Shown here in pieces: positions 18,801 through 26,075 of a DNA stretch of 64,000 nucleotides (positions are counted from its first letter, which is position 1; each line of letters opens with the position of its first letter). A program made the translations under genes and the position numbers. The notes under the pieces are model-generated. The model ran no database searches. It was given only the letters and a program-made list of their open reading frames with translations, and was not told the DNA's origin. Origin of the DNA: JAJFFW01 sp965263375 (GTDB lineage Bacteria > Pseudomonadota > Alphaproteobacteria > Caulobacterales > Parvularculaceae); contig OZ253669.1 of NCBI GenBank assembly GCA_965263375.1, positions 2,790,001 through 2,854,000 on the forward strand, in the 5' to 3' direction.

Positions 18801-19316
18801 CGCACCGCGATTGGCGGATTGAACCGCGAAGCGCGCACGCGCCTGAAAGAGGCGTTTGATCAGGTCAATGCCAATTTCGGCAAGCTATTTACGCGCCTAT
18901 TCAATGGCGGCCAGGCGGAATTGCGCCTTATTGAATCAGATGATGTGTTAGAAGCTGGACTTGAAATATTCGCCTCCCCGCCCGGTAAAAAGCTCGCATC
19001 AATGTCACTGATGTCCGGCGGAGAGCAAGCCTTGACCGCCACAGCCCTCATCTTCGCCGTCTTTATGGCGAACCCAGCCCCTGTCTGTGTTTTGGACGAG
19101 GTTGACGCCCCGCTTGATGATGCAAACACTGAGCGTTTCTGCCGCCTTCTTCATGAAATGGCGCAAGAAACGGAAACCCGCTTTATCGTTATCACACACC
19201 ATGCGCTATCCATGTCGCGGATGGACCGCCTGTTTGGCGTCACGATGATTGAGCGCGGGGTCAGCCAGCTTGTGTCCGTTGACCTTCAGCGGGCGGCGCA
19301 AATGGCGGCGGAGTAA
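15825..19316 (+). CDS. smc: Chromosome segregation SMC protein
   Basis: SMC is the ATPase of the bacterial condensin that organises and segregates the chromosome. The 1163-residue protein has a normal layout: Walker A GPNGCGKSN at residues 31-39, a long coiled coil rich in Ala, Glu and Arg, a hinge around residues 505-620, the returning coil, and a C-terminal head with the signature LMSGGEQAL (about residue 1062) and Walker B VCVLDEVDAPLDD. The start is a GTG. ScpA and ScpB are not nearby. It converges tightly with the MarR gene (6 bases apart). Confidence 0.97.
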   Translation: MKFTNLRITGFKSFVETTDFEIREGLTGIVGPNGCGKSNLLEAMRWVMGATSAKALRGSGMGDVIFAGTSMRPARNWAEVTLTLDNSDRSAPAEYNDEPVLEVSRKILNKEGGTQSIYRINAKEVRAKDIQLLFADASSGANSPSLVRQGQVAELINAKPENRRRLLEEAAGVTGLHTRRHEAELRLRAAETNLERLDDVTGELESQKTTLARQARQATRYRNLSGDIRRAEAMAGYLRWAEAVEAMEEAASALQGVNSLTEETARAAAAAGVAQTAAHEALEPLRLEEAEAAAGLHRLTVARETLDEEAARARATLERLTAEIERLNNDETREGELLKDAQEAIEALAREEEGLTSRKEREAERLTAAAAAMKETAARLEDAEKAFEAESAAAAEIDARRRAAASALQEAARQVEKISGRISSLEREREQTALSEEERRALEEATAAFTAAEEAARAAELAAQTAEDNRVAAEAQENELRAPRQKAEQSLSELTAECDALKRVLAAGQEGDWPSLIEQIEVEPGYETALAAALGDDLNAALDEAAPMAWTNIGAQPLQSATLDAPATNTLPNGVAPLSRFVKGPARLTRRLQSIGLIAQEQGSRLQSELTPGARLVSREGDLWRWDGFSARAEAKTAAAIRLEQRNRLNALSADLERASKARSEARQAHDRAQQEVARYNTISRDARTLLKDAGKQVDRTRSALSAKERAQERAKDRLQTITDNLASLNEELREAQGKHQQTEQDVAALPPAEVSSRKLAEAKEKSAHARGEASEARAAHNDLAREAQMREARLEELARERGVWTTRRETAQGRLGDLSQRLGAVRTEKQTAEAAPDTIEEKKVALLDQIGAAEETRNAKADALAAATQQSSDADKTAKEAETAASEAREARARLDAQNESSIARVEEAASLARETCNAEPEALLGIAEHKEGKELPARADIDRKLERYKRERENLGGVNLRADEELNEIAGRLEEIGTEREDCEAAIRKLRTAIGGLNREARTRLKEAFDQVNANFGKLFTRLFNGGQAELRLIESDDVLEAGLEIFASPPGKKLASMSLMSGGEQALTATALIFAVFMANPAPVCVLDEVDAPLDDANTERFCRLLHEMAQETETRFIVITHHALSMSRMDRLFGVTMIERGVSQLVSVDLQRAAQMAAE

Positions 19317-19322
19317 TCGCTG

Positions 19323-19796
19323 CTAAAGTTGGCGGTTACCATCTAACCATTGTCGCAAAGCCGCCAACGCTGGCAGCATTTGCTTTGTGCGTTCCTCACC
19401 AAAGCCATCTTTGACGCGCGCTAGCAATGGAAACGCCGCGAGAATGCTTTCTTCGCGGGCGGCTCGCCCCGCTTTCGTTATAAATACCCTTTTCGAACGC
19501 CCGTCTTCTGGATCACGCGCCAGTTCAATAAAGTCTTTTGCCTCTAACCGTTTTAAGGTAGAGGTTAAGGTTCCGCGCGTAAGCTGAAAAGCAGACGCCA
19601 GGGCCGCGGGGGTTTGACCGTCCCCCAATCGAACGCAGTGGTTTAGCACGGTAAATTGCGCCATGGTCAACCCATGGGGCAAAGACCGTTCAAACATTGT
19701 CGACGCCAGTTGGTTAATGATGCCGATCTCATTAAAAAGCTGGAAGAAAAGCGCCTCGCCTTCCAGGGGTCGTGTTGGCCCTTCTGATTTAGACAA
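19323..19796 (-). CDS. MarR-family transcriptional regulator
   Basis: A 157-residue winged-helix regulator. The DNA-reading helix region is TPAALASAFQLTRGTLTSTLKRLEAKD and the wing is LARDPEDGRSKRVFIT, both typical of MarR. The start overlaps the end of the nitroreductase-like gene by 8 bases, so it is the second gene of that operon. Two matching palindromes in front of the operon (20971-21000) are the likely self-operator. MarR proteins usually release DNA on binding phenolic or oxidising compounds, which fits control of a flavin reductase. Confidence 0.93.
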   Translation of the reverse strand: MSKSEGPTRPLEGEALFFQLFNEIGIINQLASTMFERSLPHGLTMAQFTVLNHCVRLGDGQTPAALASAFQLTRGTLTSTLKRLEAKDFIELARDPEDGRSKRVFITKAGRAAREESILAAFPLLARVKDGFGEERTKQMLPALAALRQWLDGNRQL

Positions 19797-20925
19797 CCAT
19801 ATTCTCCAGCCCCCATCGTGGTGCGGGGCCTACCGGCCGGGCATAACCAACACGCACCAACATTTGCAAAGTTCTTCCGCCCGCGATCATTTTATGAACC
19901 TCGTCATATAGATCGGACATAGAAGAATATTCCTGTAGCGCTTGGCTCCACGGATGAATAGCAAGCCCAAGCGCAGTCGCTTGTAGATTGAGCCTTAAAT
20001 AGGACCGCCCAGCATTTAATTGATCCGTTCGGGTCTTATTATCATTAGAAATCCATGCAAAGGCTTTGGCTGACATCGCCCTTTCATGAAACATTGTCAG
20101 CCCTTGGCGAAATGCGCTGGAATTTGGGTCCGCCAGCGTTGCTGTGTTAACGGCGCCAAAAAGTTTTCCAGCCGCAATTATCGGTCCATCAAGAGCGATG
20201 CCGTCAGGGTTTTCTTTGACCTCTTTAGCGCCAATCCGAAACAGATTAACGCTTTCATGGTGCACGGCTGGGGTCAGGGCTTCCCGCTCATGGGCCCGCC
20301 ACGTTAGGTCACGCAGCTTAGCGGTAAGCTCATCATCCGCTGCGTAATCGGCTTTAAGACCATACTTAGCCGCTGCTTCCGTCAGCTGGCGGAGCAAGCC
20401 GTCTTCAACAGACTTTGGCTCATATCTTTCACGGTTAGTGCGGCGATCTAAAACGTGAGCAAATAACGGATCAGGCGCCCCCGTCCCTTTGGTAAATTCA
20501 ACCCTTGCGACGGGTCGGTCGTCAAGTTTGGCCATATCCTCCCCGTCATGAAAGGGTATGATCTTAGCATTGTATCCATCTTCAGCGGCAGCCATCGACA
20601 TAAGTTCTAAAAAGGCGCCGCACCCGATCGTAATCTGACGATCATAAGGGTCGGTTTCAGGGAGCTTGCGATCATTATCGCAATAAAGGGTGAGCGCATC
20701 TTCCCCCTCTAACTTTACCAACCATGGCTGACGATTATGGGGATTGGGCGCGAGCAGCGCATAAGACAAAGCGCGCCGTCGATACTCTGTTTCAGCCCCT
20801 GCCTCGCGCCAGGGCAATCGAGCCGATCGCGAAACGCCATTAGTCGCAATAAAACCGCCAGCGCCTATCGCGGCAGTAACGCCAACACCGCCAATAATTG
20901 TCAGTACATTTCTTCTGGTCGTCAT
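19789..20925 (-). CDS. Tat-exported nitroreductase-like (Acg-type) protein
   Basis: A 378-residue protein starting at 20925, where GAGG lies six bases upstream. It begins with a twin-arginine signal (TTRRNVLTIIGG followed by a hydrophobic, Gly/Ala-rich core), so a folded cofactor-bearing form is exported. The rest is a divergent nitroreductase fold, roughly twice the usual length, with ALLAPNPHNRQPW near residue 55 as the flavin-contacting element and a C-terminal GLAIHPWSQ region. Acg-type members bind FMN and some may have lost classic reductase activity. First gene of an operon with a MarR regulator. Confidence 0.82.
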   Translation of the reverse strand: MTTRRNVLTIIGGVGVTAAIGAGGFIATNGVSRSARLPWREAGAETEYRRRALSYALLAPNPHNRQPWLVKLEGEDALTLYCDNDRKLPETDPYDRQITIGCGAFLELMSMAAAEDGYNAKIIPFHDGEDMAKLDDRPVARVEFTKGTGAPDPLFAHVLDRRTNRERYEPKSVEDGLLRQLTEAAAKYGLKADYAADDELTAKLRDLTWRAHEREALTPAVHHESVNLFRIGAKEVKENPDGIALDGPIIAAGKLFGAVNTATLADPNSSAFRQGLTMFHERAMSAKAFAWISNDNKTRTDQLNAGRSYLRLNLQATALGLAIHPWSQALQEYSSMSDLYDEVHKMIAGGRTLQMLVRVGYARPVGPAPRWGLENMVV

Positions 20926-20967
20926 TTTGCGCCTCAACATGTGTCTGAGATTTGAACCACCAAAACT

Positions 20968-21003
20968 AGTTTAATATCAAATTATATAACTTGATATCAA
21001 ACT
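20968..21003. promoter_or_regulatory. Double palindromic operator of the MarR / nitroreductase operon
   Basis: Two near-identical palindromes, TTAATATCAA at 20971-20980 and TTGATATCAA at 20991-21000, are set exactly 20 bases (two helical turns) apart, and the flanks extend the symmetry (AGTTT and AAACT sides). They lie 45-75 bases before the nitroreductase start codon. This is the form expected for two MarR dimers binding the same face of the helix. Confidence 0.7.
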
Positions 21004-21018
21004 ATATGCAAGTCATTG

Positions 21019-21418
21019 ACCTCCACCAGAGGTGGAGGTTTGAAACGCTTCGCTTGGGACCGCCAGAGGCGGTCTTTGGACCTTGAACCGCCAGAGGCGG
21101 TCTTTGGATCTGGGACCGCCAAAGGCGGTCTTTGGATCAACGAGCGTCTCAGTTCTCCTCCCCCGTTTCACGGGGGAGGTGTCGGCGAAGCCGGCGGAGG
21201 GGGCGAAACTGCGTCAACTTACTCAGGCCCATCATGATAGCATAGACCGCATCCCCCCTCCGATCCGCGCCTTCCGCGCGGATCACCTCCCCCGCAAGCG
21301 AGGGAGGAAAAACCGCCTACTGTAGATTTTAACAAGCTGATAACGCAGACAAACTGCGGTCTCCTACCTACAATCTAGAACGCGTCCAATCCTCCACCGA
21401 AGGTGGAGGTTTTTGATG
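21019..21418. repeat. Hairpin-rich intergenic repeat block
   Basis: This non-coding block contains several kinds of small inverted repeat. CCTCCACC-AGA-GGTGGAGG stands at 21020-21038 and a sister copy with loop GAA near 21390-21409. Between them are three tandem 28-base units starting at 21059, 21087 and 21115, each a perfect ACCGCC-nnn-GGCGGT hairpin followed by CTTTGGA. Then come two longer elements of the CTCCCCCG...CGGGGGAG type (21155-21214 and 21251-21308), the first including the GTCGGCGAAGCCGGCGGAGG core that I recognise as a dispersed alphaproteobacterial intergenic repeat. No gene is present. Confidence 0.75.
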
Positions 21419-21424
21419 GAATAA

Positions 21425-21459
21425 CAAAAAAAAACCGGCGATTTTCATCACCGGCTTTT
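21425..21459 (-). terminator. Terminator of cysK
   Basis: Read leftwards, a GCCGGTGA / TCGCCGGT stem is followed by a run of nine T. The matching A/T flank on the other side may let it act in both directions. Confidence 0.8.
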
Positions 21460-21477
21460 AAATAATGGAATGCTCAC

Positions 21478-22524
21478 CTAACCGAGCTGATATCCAGGCG
21501 TCGATTGGGAAAGGGCAACCTCATCGGCGTTCATCTCCGCTTCGATATCGCCAAATAAAGGCGTTGAAAGATAACGCTCCCCCGTATCCGGCAACATGCA
21601 CAGGATATTTGAACCCGGCTCGGCCGCTTCAGCCACTTCCATCGCCGTCGCAAAGGTCGACCCGCTAGAGATACCGACGAAGATCCCCTCTTTTTGGGCG
21701 AGCGTCTTTGACCACTTCATGCCCTCTGCGCCAGCAATCTTTTTAACTTCATGAATGACGCCGCCTTCAATCGCTTCATCAGCGATTTGCGGGACAAAAT
21801 CGGGGGTCCAGCCTTGAATGGGGTGCGGCGTCCAAGCGGGGTGGCTTTCCGCTGGCGAACCATCCGCATTGCGGCTTTGCGCTGAGCCGTCACTCATCAA
21901 GGGGGCAACATCCGGCTCGCTAACAATAATTTTTGTCTCAGGGCTTTCTTTGCACAGAACGCGCGAAACCCCTGTTAGGGTGCCGCCAGTGCCATAGCCC
22001 GTGACCCAATAATCTAACTTCTCGCCTTTGAACGCTTCGACAATTTCGCGTCCTGTGGTTTTTTCGTGATAATCGGGGTTCGCCTCGTTCTCAAACTGGC
22101 GGGTCATAAACCACCCATTCGCTTCGGCAAGCTCTCGCGCTTTATTGACCATGCCCGTGCCTTTTTGGGGCGCTGGTGTCAACACAACCTTTGCCCCTAA
22201 AAAGCGCATTAGCTTTCTGCGTTCTACGCTAAAACTCTCCGCCATGGTGACAACAAGCGGATAACCCTTTTGCGCACAGACCATGGCAAGTCCAATACCA
22301 GTGTTGCCGCTTGTCGCTTCAACAACGGTTTGACCAGGCTTCAAAGAGCCTGCTGCTTCCGCCGCTTCGATGACCCCAAGGGCAAGACGGTCTTTAACAG
22401 AACCAAGCGGGTTAAAGGCCTCAACCTTAACAAAAAGGTTCACCCCTTCTGGCGCAAGCTTATTGATTCGCACAATTGGCGTGTTTCCAATCGTTTGAAG
22501 AATATTGTCGAATTTTTTGGTCAT
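21478..22524 (-). CDS. cysK: Cysteine synthase (O-acetylserine sulfhydrylase)
   Basis: This PLP enzyme makes L-cysteine from O-acetylserine and sulfide. The 348-residue form starts at 22524, where GAGG lies five bases upstream; the in-frame ATG at 22548 is less likely. Visible elements are NTPIVRINKL, the PLP lysine in NPLGSVKDRLA, the substrate loop EATSGNTGIGLA, the glycine-rich phosphate loop GTGGTLTGVSR and the SSGSTFATAMEVA region. A C-terminal extension of about 20 residues follows. CysK and cystathionine-type enzymes can be hard to tell apart, but the loops favour CysK. Confidence 0.93.
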   Translation of the reverse strand: MTKKFDNILQTIGNTPIVRINKLAPEGVNLFVKVEAFNPLGSVKDRLALGVIEAAEAAGSLKPGQTVVEATSGNTGIGLAMVCAQKGYPLVVTMAESFSVERRKLMRFLGAKVVLTPAPQKGTGMVNKARELAEANGWFMTRQFENEANPDYHEKTTGREIVEAFKGEKLDYWVTGYGTGGTLTGVSRVLCKESPETKIIVSEPDVAPLMSDGSAQSRNADGSPAESHPAWTPHPIQGWTPDFVPQIADEAIEGGVIHEVKKIAGAEGMKWSKTLAQKEGIFVGISSGSTFATAMEVAEAAEPGSNILCMLPDTGERYLSTPLFGDIEAEMNADEVALSQSTPGYQLG

Positions 22525-22951
22525 GGGTGCCTCGAATGTAAGCGCCAAGAAATGCGCCAGGAGCCAGAGTGAATGTTAGATAAATCGTGTAACAAAATGG
22601 GGCTTATCTAATGGATAAAAAGAACACAAAGCCCTTTAAAAGACTTTGCATTTTGGCTCATGAAACCCGCTTTCTCAATAGGTTCACGGGCCTTTAGAAT
22701 TGCTGTTTTTCGATTCTTATTCACTTTCCCGTCAGTGATCTTAAGAATAGCTGCAATAATTTCTTATCTCATCCCGCGTCGTCTCGACGCGGCGGCCATT
22801 TTTTCTAGATAGAACAAGGCTTTGAGCGGCATTTTGGCCGCTTGACGCGTTGCACCCCCCTGGTTAAGTTCCGCCCGATTCCTATGAGGGCGCCGCATTC
22901 GCGAACGCTCATCTTTTAAAGGACCCATGTCGGCTAAAAGGGCGGAAAAAG
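22525..22951. promoter_or_regulatory. Divergent cysK / atp promoter region with short upstream ORF
   Basis: A candidate promoter for the atp operon, TTGACG-17 bases-TAAGTT, lies at 22842-22870. A GANTC site (GATTC) follows at 22877-22881. A 7-base stem CCGCGTC/GACGCGG at 22774-22792 followed by six T could be a terminator or leader hairpin. An 11-codon frame, MSAKRAEKDGG, runs from 22927 (AAAGGA just upstream) to 22962 and overlaps the atpI start, so it may couple translation into atpI. Confidence 0.5.
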
Positions 22952-23323
22952 ATGGCGGATAATACCGGCAATCAAGACCCGTCTTCACTAGACGAATTTT
23001 CTGACCGTTTGGATGCTGCACGAAAAAGCAGCGCAAATGATACAGAAAATGATAAATCTGGTGGGCGCGGGCAAAGCTTAGGGCGTGGATTTCGTCTCGC
23101 TTCGGAGCTTTTGGCTGCAATGATCGTTGGGATCCTTTTGGGGATGGGTATAGATGCGGTTGCAAACACCTCTCCGTGGGGGTTATTGGCCGGTATTTTT
23201 ATTGGGTTCTCAGCCGGCCTTCGAAATGCAATAGCGGCGTTTAAAACCGCTGGCGCTGATGCTGATGACGCAAAAGAAAATGCTGGTGACAGCGATGCGA
23301 ACGGCAACAGTGCAGATAAATAA
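22952..23323 (+). CDS. atpI: ATP synthase accessory subunit I (AtpI/AtpZ type)
   Basis: A 123-residue small membrane protein at the head of the F0 operon. After a polar, probably disordered N-terminus it has two transmembrane helices (LASELLAAMIVGILLGMGI and GLLAGIFIGFSAGLRNAI) joined by a short loop with the conserved TSPWG. The family assists assembly of the c-ring or ion transport; it is not part of the final enzyme. Position, topology and the Arg-Asn pair after helix two all fit AtpI. Confidence 0.9.
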   Translation: MADNTGNQDPSSLDEFSDRLDAARKSSANDTENDKSGGRGQSLGRGFRLASELLAAMIVGILLGMGIDAVANTSPWGLLAGIFIGFSAGLRNAIAAFKTAGADADDAKENAGDSDANGNSADK

Positions 23324-23329
23324 CTAACC

Positions 23330-23345
23330 GGGGCGGGTTCGCCCC
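23330..23345 (+). promoter_or_regulatory. Hairpin between atpI and atpB
   Basis: A six-base stem GGGGCG/CGCCCC with a four-base loop sits 7 bases after the atpI stop and 15 bases before atpB. It could adjust relative expression within the operon. There is no T-run, so it is not a full terminator. Confidence 0.45.
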
Positions 23346-23360
23346 ATTAAGGCGCGAGAG

Positions 23361-24146
23361 ATGATAATCGAGCAAAGAGCCGCTGGCCCGATGGAACAAT
23401 TTGAAATTGTTCAACTTATTCCTCTGTCATTCGGCAATCTCGATATTTCGTTTACGAACTCATCTCTTTGGATGTGCCTTGGCGTCGGCGTTGCGATCCT
23501 ATTCTTCGCGGCGGGCGCACGGGCGGGTTCTTTAATCCCAGGGCGCTTACAATCAACAGCGGAAGTTTTTTACGAATTCGTCTCCGACATGGTGCGCGGC
23601 GCAATCGGACCGGAGGGAATGAAGTTTTTCCCTTATGTATTCAGCCTCTTCATCTATATTTTGATGGCGAATTTGCTTGGCCTTTTCCCATCTGTTCCAG
23701 GCCTTTGGCACACTTTTACAACGACTAGCCATATTGCTGTAACGCTCAGCCTTGCGATGCTCACGATCTCCATCGTCGTGATTTATGGCTTTTACAAAAA
23801 CGGTCTTGGATTTTTAAAGTTATTTGTGCCGTCTGGCGTTCCGGCATGGCTTTTACCCCTTATTGTCCTGATTGAGTTTGTTTCTTTCCTCTCAAGACCA
23901 TTAAGTCTCGCCATCCGGCTTTTCGCCAATATGCTCGCTGGCCACATCATCTTGAAAGTTTTTGCGGGCTTTATCATTTCACTGATCAGCGCTGGCGGAA
24001 TAGTCAGTGTTATTTCAATCTTCCCATTCTTGGGAACAATCGCCATCACCTTGCTTGAAATTCTAGTTGCTTTTCTTCAAGCATATGTATTCGCCATTCT
24101 CACCTGCATCTACCTCAATGATGCGGTTCATGTAGGACACCACTAA
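23361..24146 (+). CDS. atpB: F0F1 ATP synthase subunit a
   Basis: Subunit a forms the proton half-channels facing the c-ring. The 261-residue protein has about six hydrophobic helices and the essential arginine Arg186 in LSLAIRLFANMLAGH, with further conserved polar positions near the C-terminus (ILVAFLQAYVFAILTCIYLND). The ATG at 23361 is used; an in-frame ATG at 23391 giving MEQFEI would also fit the family. It follows atpI by 37 bases. Confidence 0.96.
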   Translation: MIIEQRAAGPMEQFEIVQLIPLSFGNLDISFTNSSLWMCLGVGVAILFFAAGARAGSLIPGRLQSTAEVFYEFVSDMVRGAIGPEGMKFFPYVFSLFIYILMANLLGLFPSVPGLWHTFTTTSHIAVTLSLAMLTISIVVIYGFYKNGLGFLKLFVPSGVPAWLLPLIVLIEFVSFLSRPLSLAIRLFANMLAGHIILKVFAGFIISLISAGGIVSVISIFPFLGTIAITLLEILVAFLQAYVFAILTCIYLNDAVHVGHH

Positions 24147-24233
24147 CCATTAACGATTTCCCGTTGCGGCACGGGGGCCAACCGCGACACGACGGGAGCA
24201 ACGGCTCACACAACTTAACTTTAGGAGTTAAAA

Positions 24234-24461
24234 ATGGACGCAGAAGCTGCGAAACTCATTGGCGCAGGTATCGCCGCCCTTCCGCTTGCAGGCGCAGGCG
24301 TTGGTCTTGGCATTATCTTTGGCAACTTCCTTTCTGGCGCATTCCGCAACCCATCAGCTGCTGCAGCGAATCAGCAAACATTGCTTCTCGCCTTCGCACT
24401 GACAGAATTCACGGGCCTATTGGGCTTCGTGGTTGCCATGTTGATTTTGTTCGTATTCTAA
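24234..24461 (+). CDS. atpE: F0F1 ATP synthase subunit c
   Basis: A 75-residue helical hairpin forming the rotor ring. The proton-carrying carboxylate is Glu58 in ALTEFTGLLGF, the loop is FRNPSA, and the N-terminal helix has the Gly/Ala-rich GAGVGLGIIFG packing motif. AGGAG seven bases before the ATG is strong, in line with the high copy number of subunit c. The 87-base leader before it carries an imperfect GC-rich hairpin (around 24163-24198). Confidence 0.97.
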   Translation: MDAEAAKLIGAGIAALPLAGAGVGLGIIFGNFLSGAFRNPSAAAANQQTLLLAFALTEFTGLLGFVVAMLILFVF

Positions 24462-24497
24462 TCAGCAGCAACTTTTTACTTGAAAGGAAGCGACGCC

Positions 24498-25052
24498 ATG
24501 TCGATCCTTGAAATTACAGCCATAGCAGCGGCTGAAGCAGCTGGTAAAGCGGCCGGCGGTGAGTCGAGCGGCGGTCTTCCGCAACTCGACCTTACCACGT
24601 TCCCTAGCCAGGTGTTTTGGCTGTTTGTCACCTTTGGTTTCATGTACTGGGTCATGTCCGCTTTTATCTTGCCAAAACTCGGCGGGGTCATTGAGGAGCG
24701 TCGTGACCGTATCGCCGACGACCTTGATCAAGCGGCGGAATTTAAGCGCCAGGCTGAAGAAGCTGAAACCGCTTACAACCAGGCATTAAGTGATGCAAAG
24801 GCGAAAGCCCAAGCGATTGCTGCTGAAACCCGCGAAACGGTTGATGCTGAGATTGCTGAGCTACAAGCTGAAGCAAACGCAAAAGCCGCCGCAGACGTTG
24901 AAGCGGCAGAGGCGCGCATCAGCGAGATGAAAGCGCAAGCGGCGGAAAAGGTTCGCGAAGCTGCTGTTGAAACGGCGCGTACGATCGTTGAAACCTTGAT
25001 CGACGAGCGGCTGGACGGGAATGTGATTGCCTCGGCGGTCCCAGCTCAATAG
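24498..25052 (+). CDS. atpG: F0F1 ATP synthase subunit b'
   Basis: One of two different b-type stator subunits, as usual in Alphaproteobacteria. The 184-residue protein has an Ala/Gly-rich start, then DLTTFPSQVFWLFVTFGFMYW as the membrane anchor (about residues 31-51), and a long Ala/Glu-rich coiled coil. The PSQVFW motif and first position in the pair mark it as b'. I start at 24498, with AAAGGA upstream. The gene is called atpG, atpX or atpF2 in different annotations. Confidence 0.92.
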   Translation: MSILEITAIAAAEAAGKAAGGESSGGLPQLDLTTFPSQVFWLFVTFGFMYWVMSAFILPKLGGVIEERRDRIADDLDQAAEFKRQAEEAETAYNQALSDAKAKAQAIAAETRETVDAEIAELQAEANAKAAADVEAAEARISEMKAQAAEKVREAAVETARTIVETLIDERLDGNVIASAVPAQ

Positions 25053-25079
25053 AGGCCTTTGGGGTTCGCCCCATGGCCT
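25053..25079 (+). promoter_or_regulatory. UUCG-capped hairpin between b' and b genes
   Basis: AGGCC-TT-TGGGG, a TTCG loop, then CCCCA-T-GGCCT forms a ten-pair stem with a small bulge, starting right after the b' stop codon. UUCG loops are very stable. There is no T-run, so protection of the upstream mRNA end or attenuation are both possible. Confidence 0.55.
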
Positions 25080-25153
25080 TCTAGGCTCGCTTTTAAAGAC
25101 ACGCCTAACCAAAGACTGGCCTTACTTAAGGCGCTCAGTTAAAGGAATTCGCT

Positions 25154-25735
25154 ATGAATAGCGCTGTTAAAACCCTAACCGCCCTCGCCTTCGCGGGCTT
25201 TACCGTTACAGGCGCCGCTCTTGCGGCCGGCGGCGGTCACGACACGCCGCTTTGGAAAGACACATCCGTATGGGTCAGCTTTGGCTTTTTGGTTGTTATC
25301 GGTCTTTTCTTAATGATGGGCGTACCGAAATCCATCGCTGGCGCCCTTGATGGCCGGGCGCAGAAAATCGCTGACGAGCTAGACCAAGCACGCCGCATGC
25401 GTGAGGAAGCCCAGGAGATCCTGGCGCAATATCAGCGCCGTCAACGCGAGGCTGAAAGCGAAGCTGAGGCGATTATTGATCAAGCCAAGAAAGACGCACA
25501 GCGCATCGCTGATGAAGCCCGCGACAAGATCAATGAACAGATCGCCCGCCGCGCAAAGGCAGCTGAAGAAAAGATCGCCCGCGCAGAGGCACAGGCCCTT
25601 AGCGAAGTGCGCAGCCAGACGGCTGACCTTGCGATCGAAATGGCGGAAGCAACGATCAAATCCCGCCTTGACCAAGGCGCACAATCAGCAGTGATTGAAA
25701 AAGCAATCGACGAGCTGCGCAGTAAACTGCACTAA
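25154..25735 (+). CDS. atpF: F0F1 ATP synthase subunit b
   Basis: The second stator subunit, 193 residues. A hydrophobic N-terminus (ALAFAGFTVTGAALAAG) may be a cleaved leader or first helix. The main membrane helix is WVSFGFLVVIGLFLMMGV, and a long charged coiled coil from about residue 60 reaches the F1 head. It is the last gene of the F0 operon; the F1 genes (delta, alpha, gamma, beta, epsilon) are elsewhere, as is normal in this class. Confidence 0.93.
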   Translation: MNSAVKTLTALAFAGFTVTGAALAAGGGHDTPLWKDTSVWVSFGFLVVIGLFLMMGVPKSIAGALDGRAQKIADELDQARRMREEAQEILAQYQRRQREAESEAEAIIDQAKKDAQRIADEARDKINEQIARRAKAAEEKIARAEAQALSEVRSQTADLAIEMAEATIKSRLDQGAQSAVIEKAIDELRSKLH

Positions 25736-25871
25736 GCGCTGGATAGTAACTTTCACTTTAGGAACTTAAGGCCTAGTTGAAGAAGGAACGTCAACGCGCG
25801 TTTCTCCACAAGCCAAAAAATTTGGCGCCGCCATGAGTTTCTCTACAAATTTTGAATTGCATACTTGCGGC

Positions 25872-25987
25872 CCATCCGTCGAGGCTTCGCTTTACTCAGC
25901 GCCTCAGGATGAGGATCTTTTTCCTTTCAGCAAATGAATGACCTCATCCTGAGGCGCAATCACATCGTGATTGCCTTCGAAGGATGG
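25872..25987. repeat. Paired dispersed alphaproteobacterial repeat (inverted)
   Basis: The arm CATCCGTCGAGG...GCGCCTCAGGATGAGG (25872-25914) and the arm CCTCATCCTGAGGCGC...TTCGAAGGATGG (25942-25987) are imperfect inverted copies around a 27-base centre. The CCTCATCCTGAGG core with a terminal GAAGGATGG is a repeat I recognise from intergenic DNA of many Alphaproteobacteria. The gap 25736-26018 holds nothing else that I can support. Transcribed from the atp side, it would form a long hairpin. Confidence 0.8.
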
Positions 25988-26018
25988 TCGGCGATTTCCG
26001 GCTTTTCCGTACAAACAC

Positions 26019-26053
26019 AAAAAAAGGCCAGCGCTCCATAAACGCTGGCCTTT
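26019..26053 (-). terminator. Terminator of the rplU-rpmA operon
   Basis: GGCCAGCG pairs with CGCTGGCC around a 9-base loop, with T-runs on both sides, directly after the rpmA stop. It probably also stops transcripts from the atp side. Confidence 0.88.
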
Positions 26054-26075
26054 CATTATTCAATTATCAAAGAGC

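Noticed and set aside
21059..21142. CRISPR-like tandem repeats
   Set aside because: The 28-base units are back to back without unique spacers and no cas gene is near.
22660..22812. 50-codon frame with a hydrophobic, cationic product
   Set aside because: No ribosome binding site, and it crosses the hairpin at 22774-22792; kept only as a remote possibility.
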